In this document: positions 8,645 to 16,097 of the stretch, piece after piece
Layout: each line of letters opens with the position of its first letter
How positions within the stretch are numbered: position 1 is the stretch's first letter
Assembly (NCBI RefSeq): GCF_018390555.1
Contig: NZ_JAHBGB010000044.1
Coordinates: 27,424 to 91,423, forward strand
Reading direction: 5' to 3'
Source: Ancylobacter oerskovii
GTDB lineage: Bacteria > Pseudomonadota > Alphaproteobacteria > Rhizobiales > Xanthobacteraceae
DNA length: 64,000 nucleotides
Made by a program: the position numbers and the translations under genes
Notes under the pieces: generated by a model
The model's database searches: none
The model's input: the letters and a program-made list of their open reading frames with translations, nothing else
What the model was told of the DNA's origin: nothing

Positions 8645-9262
8645 TCAGAACTCGATGCCCTTCTGCGCCTTCACGCCCGCCTTGAAGTGGTGCTTCACCA
8701 GCGTCATCTCGGTGACGAGGTCGGCGGCCTCGATCAGCTCGGCCTTGGCGTTGCGCCCGGTGACGACGACATGGAGATCCGGGCGCCGCGCGGCGAGCGT
8801 CGCGACCACCTCGTCGAGGGGAAGGTAGTCGTAGCGCAGGGCGATGTTGAGCTCGTCGAGGATGACGAGGCCGACGGACGGGTCGGCCATCAGCTCGCGC
8901 GCCTTCTCCCAGGCCCGGAGGCAGGCGGCGATGTCGCGGGCCTTGTCCTGGGTTTCCCAGGTGAAGCCCTCGCCCATGGAATGCCAGGCGACGCGGTCGC
9001 CGAAGGCTTGAAGCGCGTCGCGCTCGGCCGAGTGCCAGGCGCCCTTGATGAACTGCACCACGCCGACCCGGCCGCCATGGCCGAGCACGCGCAGGGCGAG
9101 GCCGAAGGCGGCGGTGGACTTGCCCTTGCCGGCACCGGTGTGGACGATGAGGAGGCCCTTCTCGATGGTCTTCTCCGCCACCTCGGCGTCCTGCACGGCC
9201 TTGCGCTTCGCCATCCTGTCGCGATGGCGGGCGGCCTCCTCGGGGGAGATGTCGGTCATCAC
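8645..9262 (-). CDS. cobO: Corrinoid (cob(I)yrinic acid a,c-diamide) adenosyltransferase CobO
   Basis: Transfers the 5'-deoxyadenosyl group of ATP to the Co(I) corrinoid, forming the adenosyl-cobalt bond. The 205-residue length is typical of the CobO/BtuR/CobA family. Visible: Walker A HTGAGKGKST (41-50), VQFIKGAW, and the acidic strand LVILDELNIALRYDYL. Its start overlaps the end of cobU by four bases (ATGA type), showing translational coupling. A MM start leaves one residue of uncertainty. Confidence 0.97.
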   Translation of the reverse strand: MMTDISPEEAARHRDRMAKRKAVQDAEVAEKTIEKGLLIVHTGAGKGKSTAAFGLALRVLGHGGRVGVVQFIKGAWHSAERDALQAFGDRVAWHSMGEGFTWETQDKARDIAACLRAWEKARELMADPSVGLVILDELNIALRYDYLPLDEVVATLAARRPDLHVVVTGRNAKAELIEAADLVTEMTLVKHHFKAGVKAQKGIEF

Positions 9263-9762
9263 TTCACCTTCATGGGAATGCCGGCGACCACCAGGGTCAC
9301 CTCGTCGGCCAGCGCGGCGAGCTGCTGGTTGAGCCGGCCCTGCGCGTCGCGGAAGCGGCGGGCGAGGGCGTTTTCCGGCACGATGCTCATGCCGACCTCG
9401 TTGGAGACCGCCACTACCGGGCCGTCATGGGCAATGAGCGCGGTCTCGAGGATCGCCGAATCCATGTCGGGATCGGCGTCGGCCAGCAGGCGGTTGGTGA
9501 GCCAGAGCGTCAGGCAGTCGATCAGCACCGGGGCGCCGGGCGGAAGCGCGGCCAGCGCTCCCGCGAGGTCGTGCGGGACGTCGACGGTGAGCCAGCCTTC
9601 GCCGCGGCGGGCGCGGTGCCGGGCGATGCGCTCCTCCATCTCGGCATCATAGGCCTGCGCCGTGGCGAGATAGTACCACGGCGCAGGGAAGCGCTCGACC
9701 AGCGCCTCGGCGTGGCGGCTCTTGCCGGAGCGCGCGCCGCCGAGGACGAGGGTGAAAGGCAT
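9259..9762 (-). CDS. cobU: Adenosylcobinamide kinase / adenosylcobinamide-phosphate guanylyltransferase
   Basis: Bifunctional CobU (CobP) that phosphorylates adenosylcobinamide and transfers GMP to form adenosyl-GDP-cobinamide in nucleotide-loop assembly. The 167-residue protein starts with MPFTLVLGGARSGKS, the P-loop at 8-15, and carries VLIDCLTLWLTN and VVAVSNEVGMSIVPEN, all family hallmarks. It starts eight bases after the cbtA stop and overlaps cobO by four bases, within the leftward riboswitch-headed operon. Confidence 0.96.
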   Translation of the reverse strand: MPFTLVLGGARSGKSRHAEALVERFPAPWYYLATAQAYDAEMEERIARHRARRGEGWLTVDVPHDLAGALAALPPGAPVLIDCLTLWLTNRLLADADPDMDSAILETALIAHDGPVVAVSNEVGMSIVPENALARRFRDAQGRLNQQLAALADEVTLVVAGIPMKVK

Positions 9763-9770
9763 GGCGCCGC

Positions 9771-10502
9771 TCAGCCCGCCCGCGCGCCGAGGCGCGGACG
9801 CAGCCAGCCCGACAGGCCGCCCAGCAGGACCCAGAACAGGAAGCTCACCGCCACCGAGGCGACGACGAAGCTGTGATGCAGCGATTCCGGGATCGGGCTG
9901 TCATGGCTCACCGGCTGCGGCGCCCCGACGAGATGCGGCAGCAGGATCGCCCCGGCGCCCAGCGCGGCGAAGAGCGGCGAGCGGCCGAAGACCAGCAGCG
10001 CGAGGCCGGCGGCGGTGGCGACCGCGGTGCCGATCCACCAGAGCTGGCGGGCCATGAGATCGGCCGCCGGCATGGCCGGCAGTTCCGGCGGCAGGCCGAG
10101 CCCGGGTGCGAGCGTGAACACCGCGAAGCCGGCAAGGCCCCAGAGAATGCCCTCGCGCCAGCTGGACAGGCCGCCCTTCAGCTCGGTGGCGGCCACCAGC
10201 AGCAGGCCGAAGCCGAAGGCGGTGAGGATGCTGGCGACGACGGTGAAGGCGTTGCGCTCGAAGCCGTCGGCGGGCGCCCATTCGTCGCCGTCGCCATGGT
10301 CGTGCGCCGGCGCGCCGGCCTCGTGGTCGTGCGCCTCGCCGGCGGCGTGGGCATGCGTGTCGGCTGCCGCTTCCCCGCCCTCGAAGGTCTCGGCCTTGAG
10401 GATGAGCGGCACGGTGGTGACGAGATGAACGGCGGCGGAAGCCACGCCGGTGGCGATGCCCGCCACCAGCGCGACGAGCAGGATCGTCCGAAACAGAGAC
10501 AT
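9771..10502 (-). CDS. cbtA: CbtA-family cobalt transporter subunit
   Basis: A 243-residue membrane protein of the CbtA family, proposed from its association with B12 riboswitches to carry cobalt together with CbtB. Five or so hydrophobic segments are visible, the first being the N-terminal FRTILLVALVAGIATGV. Between helices one and two lies a loop rich in His and Asp (about residues 48-78, with HAHAAGEAHDHE and HDHGDGDE), probably a metal-binding loop. ATG 10502 is chosen because a run of G lies upstream and it follows the cbtB stop by 11 bases; the open frame itself extends much further upstream without coding character. Transport is inferred from the family. Confidence 0.92.
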   Translation of the reverse strand: MSLFRTILLVALVAGIATGVASAAVHLVTTVPLILKAETFEGGEAAADTHAHAAGEAHDHEAGAPAHDHGDGDEWAPADGFERNAFTVVASILTAFGFGLLLVAATELKGGLSSWREGILWGLAGFAVFTLAPGLGLPPELPAMPAADLMARQLWWIGTAVATAAGLALLVFGRSPLFAALGAGAILLPHLVGAPQPVSHDSPIPESLHHSFVVASVAVSFLFWVLLGGLSGWLRPRLGARAG

Positions 10503-10513
10503 GGAACCCCCCG

Positions 10514-10705
10514 TCAGTGGCAGGGGAAGGCGTTGACGTGGCGGATGTCGTGCGCCGCATTGTGCGCGGCGGCGATGTGGGAGAAGCCCACCCCGCCGAT
10601 CACGAACACGCCGAGCAGGGCGGCGAAGGTGATGGCGAGCGCGCGCGAGGCCGGGGTCTCGGCGGCGGCTTGTGCGGAATGCGGCTGTGCGTTCAGGCGA
10701 TTCAT
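10514..10705 (-). CDS. cbtB: CbtB-family cobalt transporter subunit
   Basis: A 63-residue, single-helix protein matching CbtB: a short N-terminus, one membrane segment (LAITFAALLGVFVIGGVGF) and a histidine-rich C-terminus HNAAHDIRHVNAFPCH that could bind metal. GGAGA lies eight bases before ATG 10705. It is the first gene after the leftward cobalamin riboswitch, so cobalt uptake should fall when B12 is plentiful. Confidence 0.93.
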   Translation of the reverse strand: MNRLNAQPHSAQAAAETPASRALAITFAALLGVFVIGGVGFSHIAAAHNAAHDIRHVNAFPCH

Positions 10706-10762
10706 GGTCGTCTCCTTCTGCCCTCCACCCGAGGGCCGGCCCTTCCCGGGCCAGAGGTGATG

Positions 10763-10950
10763 TCGACGGCCGGTCTCCTGGCTCGCGGGTCCTCGCCTGT
10801 CCCTCCGCCTTCCCGGATCGCTCCAGTGGCCGTTGGAGGCAGGCTCGCCGCTCACAGTTGCGGGGGCAGCCGCGGAATCGACCCGCCCGAAAGCGAAGGT
10901 CCCACCGCGTTCCCGTCTTGCGTCCCGTGCCCATCACGGGAACCGTCGAC
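10763..10950 (-). promoter_or_regulatory. Cobalamin riboswitch for cbtBA-cobUO-TM2-cobQ
   Basis: The minus-strand RNA has the cobalamin aptamer landmarks: GGGAACGCGGTG, then CCGCGGCTGCCCCCGCAACT followed by GTGAGCGG, then GCCACTGG and the B12 box AGCCAGGAGACC. Closing stem P1 is a perfect 8-bp pair, CCGTCGAC at 10943-10950 with GTCGACGG at 10763-10770. Between P1 and the cbtB start lie GGCCC-GGGAA-GGGCC and a second GC hairpin but no T-run, so control may be translational or Rho-dependent (inference). Confidence 0.96.
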
Positions 10951-10958
10951 TGCCTCCA

Positions 10959-10986
10959 ACTATACCGGGCGGCGGGGGCGTCGCAA
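10959..10986 (-). promoter_or_regulatory. Predicted sigma-70 promoter of the leftward B12 operon
   Basis: On the minus strand TTGCGA (10986-10981), a 16-base spacer and TATAGT (10964-10959) would start transcription near 10952, just where the aptamer's P1 stem begins. The spacing and its position support the call; the -35 match is partial. Confidence 0.6.
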
Positions 10987-10996
10987 TGCCCCTGCG

Positions 10997-11025
10997 TTGA
11001 CATTCCCCCTCCGCGCTCCTTTAGT
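10997..11025 (+). promoter_or_regulatory. Predicted sigma-70 promoter of the rightward B12 operon
   Basis: A perfect TTGACA (10997-11002), 17-base spacer and TTTAGT (11020-11025) place the start near 11032, at the 5' edge of the second aptamer. Only ten bases separate its -35 from the -35 of the leftward promoter. Confidence 0.65.
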
Positions 11026-11033
11026 GGCGGCGA

Positions 11034-11231
11034 TCGACGGTTTCCTCCCTCACCGGGAGGGACGAAGAGGGAATGCGGTGCGTCGGCCTCGCGAAGCTTT
11101 TCGCAAGGCGGCAATTCCGCGGCTGCCCCCGCAACTGTGAGCGGCGAGCCCGAGCCACAAGCCACTGGAGCGATCCGGGAAGGCGGCGATGAGGGCGGCG
11201 ACCCGCGAGCCAGGAGACCTGCCGACGGTCC
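11034..11231 (+). promoter_or_regulatory. Cobalamin riboswitch for cobWNGHIJ and following genes
   Basis: The plus strand carries GGGAATGCGGTG, CCGCGGCTGCCCCCGCAACT followed by GTGAGCGG, GCCACTGG, TCCGGGAAGGCGG and the B12 box GCGAGCCAGGAGACC, the same landmarks as the leftward copy. The peripheral helix between GGTG and CCGCGG is longer here. Downstream, CGCGGG-AGGCT-CCCGCG (11299-11315) could be part of the expression platform; no T-run follows it. The cobW start is at 11357. Confidence 0.96.
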
Positions 11232-11356
11232 GGTCGTGCGTGCCGGCGGGGTGCCCGGCGAGCAGGTGGAGCCGTCCGGCATGCGTGCGGGCGGCTTGCG
11301 CGGGAGGCTCCCGCGGCCGGCGTGCCCCGATCTCGCAACGCCGCCGGAGACGCCCG

Positions 11357-12433
11357 ATGACCGCCCCAGCTTCCGCCTCGCTCGCCCATCCGAGCCTCGA
11401 AAGGGTTCCCTGCACCATCGTCACCGGCTTTCTCGGCGCCGGCAAGACGACGCTGATCCGCCATGTGCTGGAGAACGCCAGGGGCAAGCGCCTGGCGGTG
11501 ATCGTCAACGAGTTCGGCGATGTCGGCATCGATGGCGAGATTCTGAAGGGCTGCGGCATCGACACCTGCCCGGAGGAGAATGTCGTCGAGCTGGCCAATG
11601 GCTGCATCTGCTGCACGGTGGCCGACGATTTCGTGCCGGCGCTCGATGTGATTCTCTCCCGCGCGCCGAAGGTCGACCACATCCTGATCGAGACCTCCGG
11701 CCTCGCGCTGCCCAAGCCGCTGGTGCAGGCCTTCCACTGGCCGGCGATCAGGAGCCGGGTGACGGTGGACGGCGTGGTGGCGGTGGTGGACGGCGAGGCG
11801 CTGGCCTCCGGCCGGGTGGCGCATGACCATGACGCGCTGGCCGAGCAGCGGGCGGCCGACGCCTCGCTCGACCATGACGACCCGATCGAGGAGGTGTTCG
11901 ACGACCAGATCGCCTGTGCCGACCTGGTGGTGCTGACCAAGGCCGACCTGATCGACGCCGACGGCGCGGTGCGCGCCCGCGCCGAGCTCGACGCCGAGCT
12001 GCCCCAGGGCGTGAAGGTGGTGCAGGTGACGCGCGGCCGGCTCGACCCGGCGGTGCTGCTGGGTCTCGGCGTCGGCACCGAGGACGACATCGAGAACCGC
12101 CGCACCCATCACGACGACGAGGCCGATCACGACCACGACGATTTCGACAGCTTCGTCGTCGAGGTGCCGGAGATCGGCGATCCGGCGGAGTTCGCCGCGC
12201 GGGTGGCGAAGGCGGCCGAGGAGGCCGAGGTCCTGCGCGTGAAGGGGTTCCTCGCGGTGGAAGGCAAGCCGATGCGGCTGCTGGTGCAGGCGGTGGGACC
12301 GCGGGTGGAGCATCATTACGACCGGGCCTGGGCGGAAGGCGAGCGGGGCGGGCGGCTGGTCGCCATCGGGCTGAAGGGGCTGGACCGGGCGAAGGTGGAG
12401 GCGATCCTCGCCGGCGCGCCGGTCCCGGCCTGA
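11357..12433 (+). CDS. cobW: Cobalamin biosynthesis GTPase CobW
   Basis: A 358-residue G3E-family P-loop GTPase thought to handle metal (cobalt) delivery to the CobNST chelatase. Visible: Walker A GFLGAGKTT (24-32), the metal-binding CxCC motif GCICCTV (Cys 83, 85, 86), TSGLALPKP, the guanine-specificity motif TKAD, and a His/Asp stretch HHDDEADHDHDDFD near residue 250. A C-terminal CobW domain follows. The frame stays open back to 11189 through the riboswitch, but ATG 11357 is where homology begins. It is the first gene of the rightward operon and lies 34 bases before cobN. Confidence 0.96.
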   Translation: MTAPASASLAHPSLERVPCTIVTGFLGAGKTTLIRHVLENARGKRLAVIVNEFGDVGIDGEILKGCGIDTCPEENVVELANGCICCTVADDFVPALDVILSRAPKVDHILIETSGLALPKPLVQAFHWPAIRSRVTVDGVVAVVDGEALASGRVAHDHDALAEQRAADASLDHDDPIEEVFDDQIACADLVVLTKADLIDADGAVRARAELDAELPQGVKVVQVTRGRLDPAVLLGLGVGTEDDIENRRTHHDDEADHDHDDFDSFVVEVPEIGDPAEFAARVAKAAEEAEVLRVKGFLAVEGKPMRLLVQAVGPRVEHHYDRAWAEGERGGRLVAIGLKGLDRAKVEAILAGAPVPA

Positions 12434-12467
12434 GCGCGCGGCCCGGGGACGATCGGTTCGAGGCGCC

Positions 12468-15400
12468 ATGCATATCCTCGCCACCAGTTCCGCTTCGCTC
12501 GACGATCTCGCCGAGCCTGTCGATCTCCGGCAGCCGCCGGCGGAGCTGGTGGTGGCCTCCTTCGCCGACAGCGACCTGACGGCGCTCGCGCGTGCGGTGG
12601 GCCATGGCGCGGACGAGGGCACCGGCGAGAAGCCGCCGAGCCTGGCGCTGGCCAATCTGCGCGAGCTGAAGCACCCGATGTCGGTCGATCTCTGGGTCGA
12701 CCGGCTGGCGCCACGGGCGAAGATCGTGGTGGTGCGGCTGCTCGGCGGGCTCGACTGGTGGCGCTACGGCGTCGAGCGGCTCGGCGCGGCGGCGCGGGCG
12801 CATGGCTTCCAACTGGCGGTGCTGCCGGGCGAGGACCGCGACGATCCGCGCCTCGCGGGCGCCTCGACGCTGGACGAGGCGGCGCTCGCGGCGCTGCTCG
12901 GCTATTTCCGTGCCGGCGGGCCGGAGAATATGCGGGCGCTGCTGGCCCTGCTGGGGCGCCATGCCGGTCGCGCCGCCGAGGTGCCGCCGCCGCGACCGCT
13001 GCCGCTGGCGGGGTTTTATGCGTGGGCGGGGGCGGGTGGATTGTCCTCCCGGCGGCATCTCCCCTCACCCCAACCCTCTCCCCGGCGGGGAGAGGGAGCC
13101 GGTCGCGCCGAGGGGAAAGCCCTCTCCCCGCCGGGGAGAGGGGTGGGTGAGGGGGAAGCTCCGGTAACCGACAGGGGCGAGCGACCGGGGGAGGCGCAGG
13201 CGGTTGCGGACGATGCGGCCCCCGTCATCCCTATCCTATTCTATCGCTCGCTGCTGATGGCCGGCGACACCGCGCCGGTCGATGCGCTCTGTGCGGCGCT
13301 GGCCGCGCGCGGGCTGTCGCCGCGTCCCATTTTCGTCGCCAGCCTCAAGGACCCGCACGCCGCCGATTTCCTGCGCCGCGCGCTGCCGGAGATGCGGCCG
13401 GCGGCGATCGTCACGCTCACCGCCTTCGCCGCCGCCGAGGCCGGGGAGGCGAGCGTGCTCGACCTGACCGACGCGCCGGTGATCCAGGCGGTGGTGGCGA
13501 CGACGAAGCGCGCCGCATGGCAGGAGGGCGCGCGGGGGCTGGCGAGCGCCGACCTCGCCATGCATGTGGTGCTGCCCGAGCTCGACGGGCGGCTGCTCGC
13601 GGGCGCCGTTTCATTCAAGGATCCCGCCGAGGAAGCCGGCTTCGCGCATCTCGTCAACCGGCCGGAGCCGGAGCTCATCGACGCGGTGGCCGACAGGGTG
13701 GCGGCGCTGGTGCGGCTGCGGCGGCTGCCGCCGGCGGAACGGCGCGTGGCGATGATCCTGCCGGACTATGCCGGCGCCGCCGGGCGGACCGGCTGGGCGG
13801 TGGGGCTGGACGTGCCGGCGAGCGCGCGGGCGGCGCTGGCCGACATGAAGCTCGCCGGCTATCGGGTGGAAGGCGTGCCCGAGGACGAGCGGGCGCTGGT
13901 GGCGGCGCTGACGGGGGAGGACGGGGCGCCCGCTCGCCCCTCGCATTCATCTCTCGCGCCCCCTCATCCCGAGGTGCGAGCGGAGCGAGCCTCGAAGGGA
14001 GCTCGGGAAGGCGCGCCCGGAGACCCGTCCTTCGAGGCCCGGCTGCGCCGGGCACCTCAGGATGAGGTGGTGCGGGTTGCAGGGGATGAGGGTGTACCGG
14101 ATTCACGGGACGAGGCTGCACTCGGCCTGGCGGATTACCGCCGCCTCCGCGCCGCCCTCCCTGCCGAGGCCGTCGCCGCGATCGAGGCGGCGTGGGGGCC
14201 CCCGGAGGACGACCCCGCCGGCTTCGACGGGGCTTTCCGCTTCCGGGTGCTCCGCTGCGGCAACGTCCTCGTCGCGCGGGCGCCGGATCGCGGCTCGCAT
14301 GCCGAGCGGCGGGCGCAGTATCACGATCCGGCGCTGCCGCCGCGCCATGCGCTGATGGCCTTCGGGCTGTGGCTGCAGCGCGAGGTGGACGTGCTGGTGC
14401 ACATGGGCGCGCATGGCACGCTGGAATGGCTGCCCGGCAAGCAGGTGGCGCTGACCCCGGCCTGCTTCCCCAGCCTCGTCGTCGGGGCGCTGCCGGTGGT
14501 CTATCCGTTCATCGTCTCCAATCCCGGCGAGGCGGCGCAGGCGAAGCGACGCCTCGCCGGCGTGACGCTCGGCCATTTGCCGCCGCCGCTGAAGGATGCC
14601 GAACTCGACGGCGACGCGCGCGATCTCGAGCGTCTCGTCGATGAATATGCGCAGGCGGACGGGCTCGACCGGCGGCGGCGCGAGAGGCTGGCGCGGCTGA
14701 TCGTCGAGGAGGCCGCGCGCACCGGGCTGGGACGCGACGCCCGCATCGACGGCACCGACGAGGGCGAGGCGCTGCGGCGCATCGATGCCTTCCTGTGCGA
14801 TCTCAAGGAACTGCGGCTGAAGGACGGCTTCCATGTCTATGGCCGCGGCGCCTGCGGGGCGGCGGAGCGCGACGGATTGCTCGCCGCGCTCGCCGGGCGG
14901 CGGGTGGCGGCCGGGCCGGCGGGGGCGCCCGCGCGCGGGCGATCGGACGTCCTGCCCACCGGGCGCAACCTCTTCACCGCCGATCCGCGCGGCCTGCCGA
15001 CGCCGACCGCCATGGATCTCGGCCGGCTCGCCGCGCAGGAGGTGGTGCGCGCTTACTGCCAGGCGCATGGCGACTGGCCGCGCGCGCTGGTGCTCGATTT
15101 GTGGGGCAGCGCGACGCTGCGCACCGGCGGCGAGGAGATCGCGCAGGGGCTGGCGCTGATCGGCGCCCGGCCGGTGTGGGACCCGGCGACCGGGCGCGTC
15201 ACCGGCATCGAGGTGCTGCCGCCCGCGGCGATGGGGCGGCCGCGGGTGGATGTCACCTTCCGCATCTCCGGGCTGTTCCGCGACCTGTTCCCGGCGCAGA
15301 TCGCGCTGCTCGACGCGGCGCTGAAGGCGGTGGCCCGCCGCGACGAGCCCGCCGGGGAGAACCCGCTGGCGGCGGCGGGCGAGGGGGCGCCGCGCATCTT

Positions 15401-16097
15401 CGGCACCGCCCCGGGGGCCTATGGCGCCGGGCTCGACGCGCATGCCGGCGAGCGGGATGCGGCGGCGGCCGGCGTGGCCTATCTCGCGGCGGCGTCCCAC
15501 GCCTATGGCGGCACCGAGGGCGCGGCGCGGCCGGCGGGCGGGGCCTTCGCGGCGCGGGTGGCGGCGGCCGACCTGATCGTGCACGGGCAGGACGATCCGG
15601 GCCGCGACCTGCTGGAGGGCGATGCCGACCTCGCCTTTCTCGGTGGCTTTGCGGCGGCGGCGGCGGCCATGGGGCGGGCGCCGGACCTGGTGGTGCTCGA
15701 CACCCACGATCCGGCGCGGCCGCGGGCGCGGCCGCTCGACGAGGCGTTGGCGCGCCTCGTGCGGCGGCGGGTGGCGCCGGCCTATGTTGACGGCCTGCTG
15801 CGCCACGGCCCGCGCGGGGCGGCGGAGATGGTGGAGACCGTCGACCGGCTGGTCGGTTTCGCCGAGGTGACGCCAGCGGTGCCTTCGCATCTGATCGACC
15901 TGATCCACGCCGCCTATGTCGCCGACGAACGGGTGCGGGATTTCCTCGCCGCGCAATCGCCGGAGGGGGCGCTGTTCGTCGCCGGGCGGCTGGAGGGTGC
16001 GCGGGCGCGGGGGCTGTGGCATCCCAAGCGCAACGATGTCGGCGCGGCGCTCGACGAGTTGCGCGGGAAAGGATCCGGCGAGGAGGCGGCGGAATGA
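12468..16097 (+). CDS. cobN: Aerobic cobaltochelatase subunit CobN, with two repeat-derived insertions
   Basis: Large subunit of the ATP-dependent cobaltochelatase CobNST, which inserts Co(II) into hydrogenobyrinic acid a,c-diamide. The 1,209-residue protein has the CobN/magnesium-chelatase H fold, with HMGAHGTLEWLPGK (from about 645), FRISGLFRDLFPAQ and IFGTAPGAYGAGL intact. Two stretches are not CobN-like: residues about 198-229 (Pro/Arg/Gly-rich) and about 501-536. They are encoded by palindromic repeats that also occur between genes, and the frame stays open through both. cobS and cobT are not in the window. The stop overlaps the cobG start (ATGA). Confidence 0.96.
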   Translation: MHILATSSASLDDLAEPVDLRQPPAELVVASFADSDLTALARAVGHGADEGTGEKPPSLALANLRELKHPMSVDLWVDRLAPRAKIVVVRLLGGLDWWRYGVERLGAAARAHGFQLAVLPGEDRDDPRLAGASTLDEAALAALLGYFRAGGPENMRALLALLGRHAGRAAEVPPPRPLPLAGFYAWAGAGGLSSRRHLPSPQPSPRRGEGAGRAEGKALSPPGRGVGEGEAPVTDRGERPGEAQAVADDAAPVIPILFYRSLLMAGDTAPVDALCAALAARGLSPRPIFVASLKDPHAADFLRRALPEMRPAAIVTLTAFAAAEAGEASVLDLTDAPVIQAVVATTKRAAWQEGARGLASADLAMHVVLPELDGRLLAGAVSFKDPAEEAGFAHLVNRPEPELIDAVADRVAALVRLRRLPPAERRVAMILPDYAGAAGRTGWAVGLDVPASARAALADMKLAGYRVEGVPEDERALVAALTGEDGAPARPSHSSLAPPHPEVRAERASKGAREGAPGDPSFEARLRRAPQDEVVRVAGDEGVPDSRDEAALGLADYRRLRAALPAEAVAAIEAAWGPPEDDPAGFDGAFRFRVLRCGNVLVARAPDRGSHAERRAQYHDPALPPRHALMAFGLWLQREVDVLVHMGAHGTLEWLPGKQVALTPACFPSLVVGALPVVYPFIVSNPGEAAQAKRRLAGVTLGHLPPPLKDAELDGDARDLERLVDEYAQADGLDRRRRERLARLIVEEAARTGLGRDARIDGTDEGEALRRIDAFLCDLKELRLKDGFHVYGRGACGAAERDGLLAALAGRRVAAGPAGAPARGRSDVLPTGRNLFTADPRGLPTPTAMDLGRLAAQEVVRAYCQAHGDWPRALVLDLWGSATLRTGGEEIAQGLALIGARPVWDPATGRVTGIEVLPPAAMGRPRVDVTFRISGLFRDLFPAQIALLDAALKAVARRDEPAGENPLAAAGEGAPRIFGTAPGAYGAGLDAHAGERDAAAAGVAYLAAASHAYGGTEGAARPAGGAFAARVAAADLIVHGQDDPGRDLLEGDADLAFLGGFAAAAAAMGRAPDLVVLDTHDPARPRARPLDEALARLVRRRVAPAYVDGLLRHGPRGAAEMVETVDRLVGFAEVTPAVPSHLIDLIHAAYVADERVRDFLAAQSPEGALFVAGRLEGARARGLWHPKRNDVGAALDELRGKGSGEEAAE
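13061..13155. repeat. Inverted pair of GGGGAGAGG palindromes inserted in cobN
   Basis: CCCCTCACCCCAACCCTCTC begins the left arm and GAGAGGGGTGGGTGAGGGG ends the right arm, so the whole is an inverted repeat; each arm also contains its own CTCTCCCC-GGCG-GGGGAGAG palindrome. Related copies lie outside genes at about 90, 1996 and 22872. It is read in frame as part of CobN. Confidence 0.9.
13970..14075. repeat. CCTCATCC-GAGGTG / CACCTCAGGATGAGG dispersed repeat inserted in cobN
   Basis: The left arm CCCTCATCCCGAGGTGCGAG...AGCCTCGAAGG pairs with the right arm TCCTTCGAGGCCCGG...CACCTCAGGATGAGG. The same family lies between cobM and cobB (22755-23083) and in part after cbiB. It is read in frame within CobN, encoding the APPHPEVRAERASKG to APQDEVVR stretch. 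Confidence 0.9.

Noticed and set aside
11189-11356. N-terminal extension of cobW
   Set aside because: The frame is open but lies in the riboswitch and its downstream platform; CobW homology starts at 11357.
13061-14075. cobN as a pseudogene broken by repeats
   Set aside because: The frame continues through both repeats and conserved CobN motifs lie before, between and after them.
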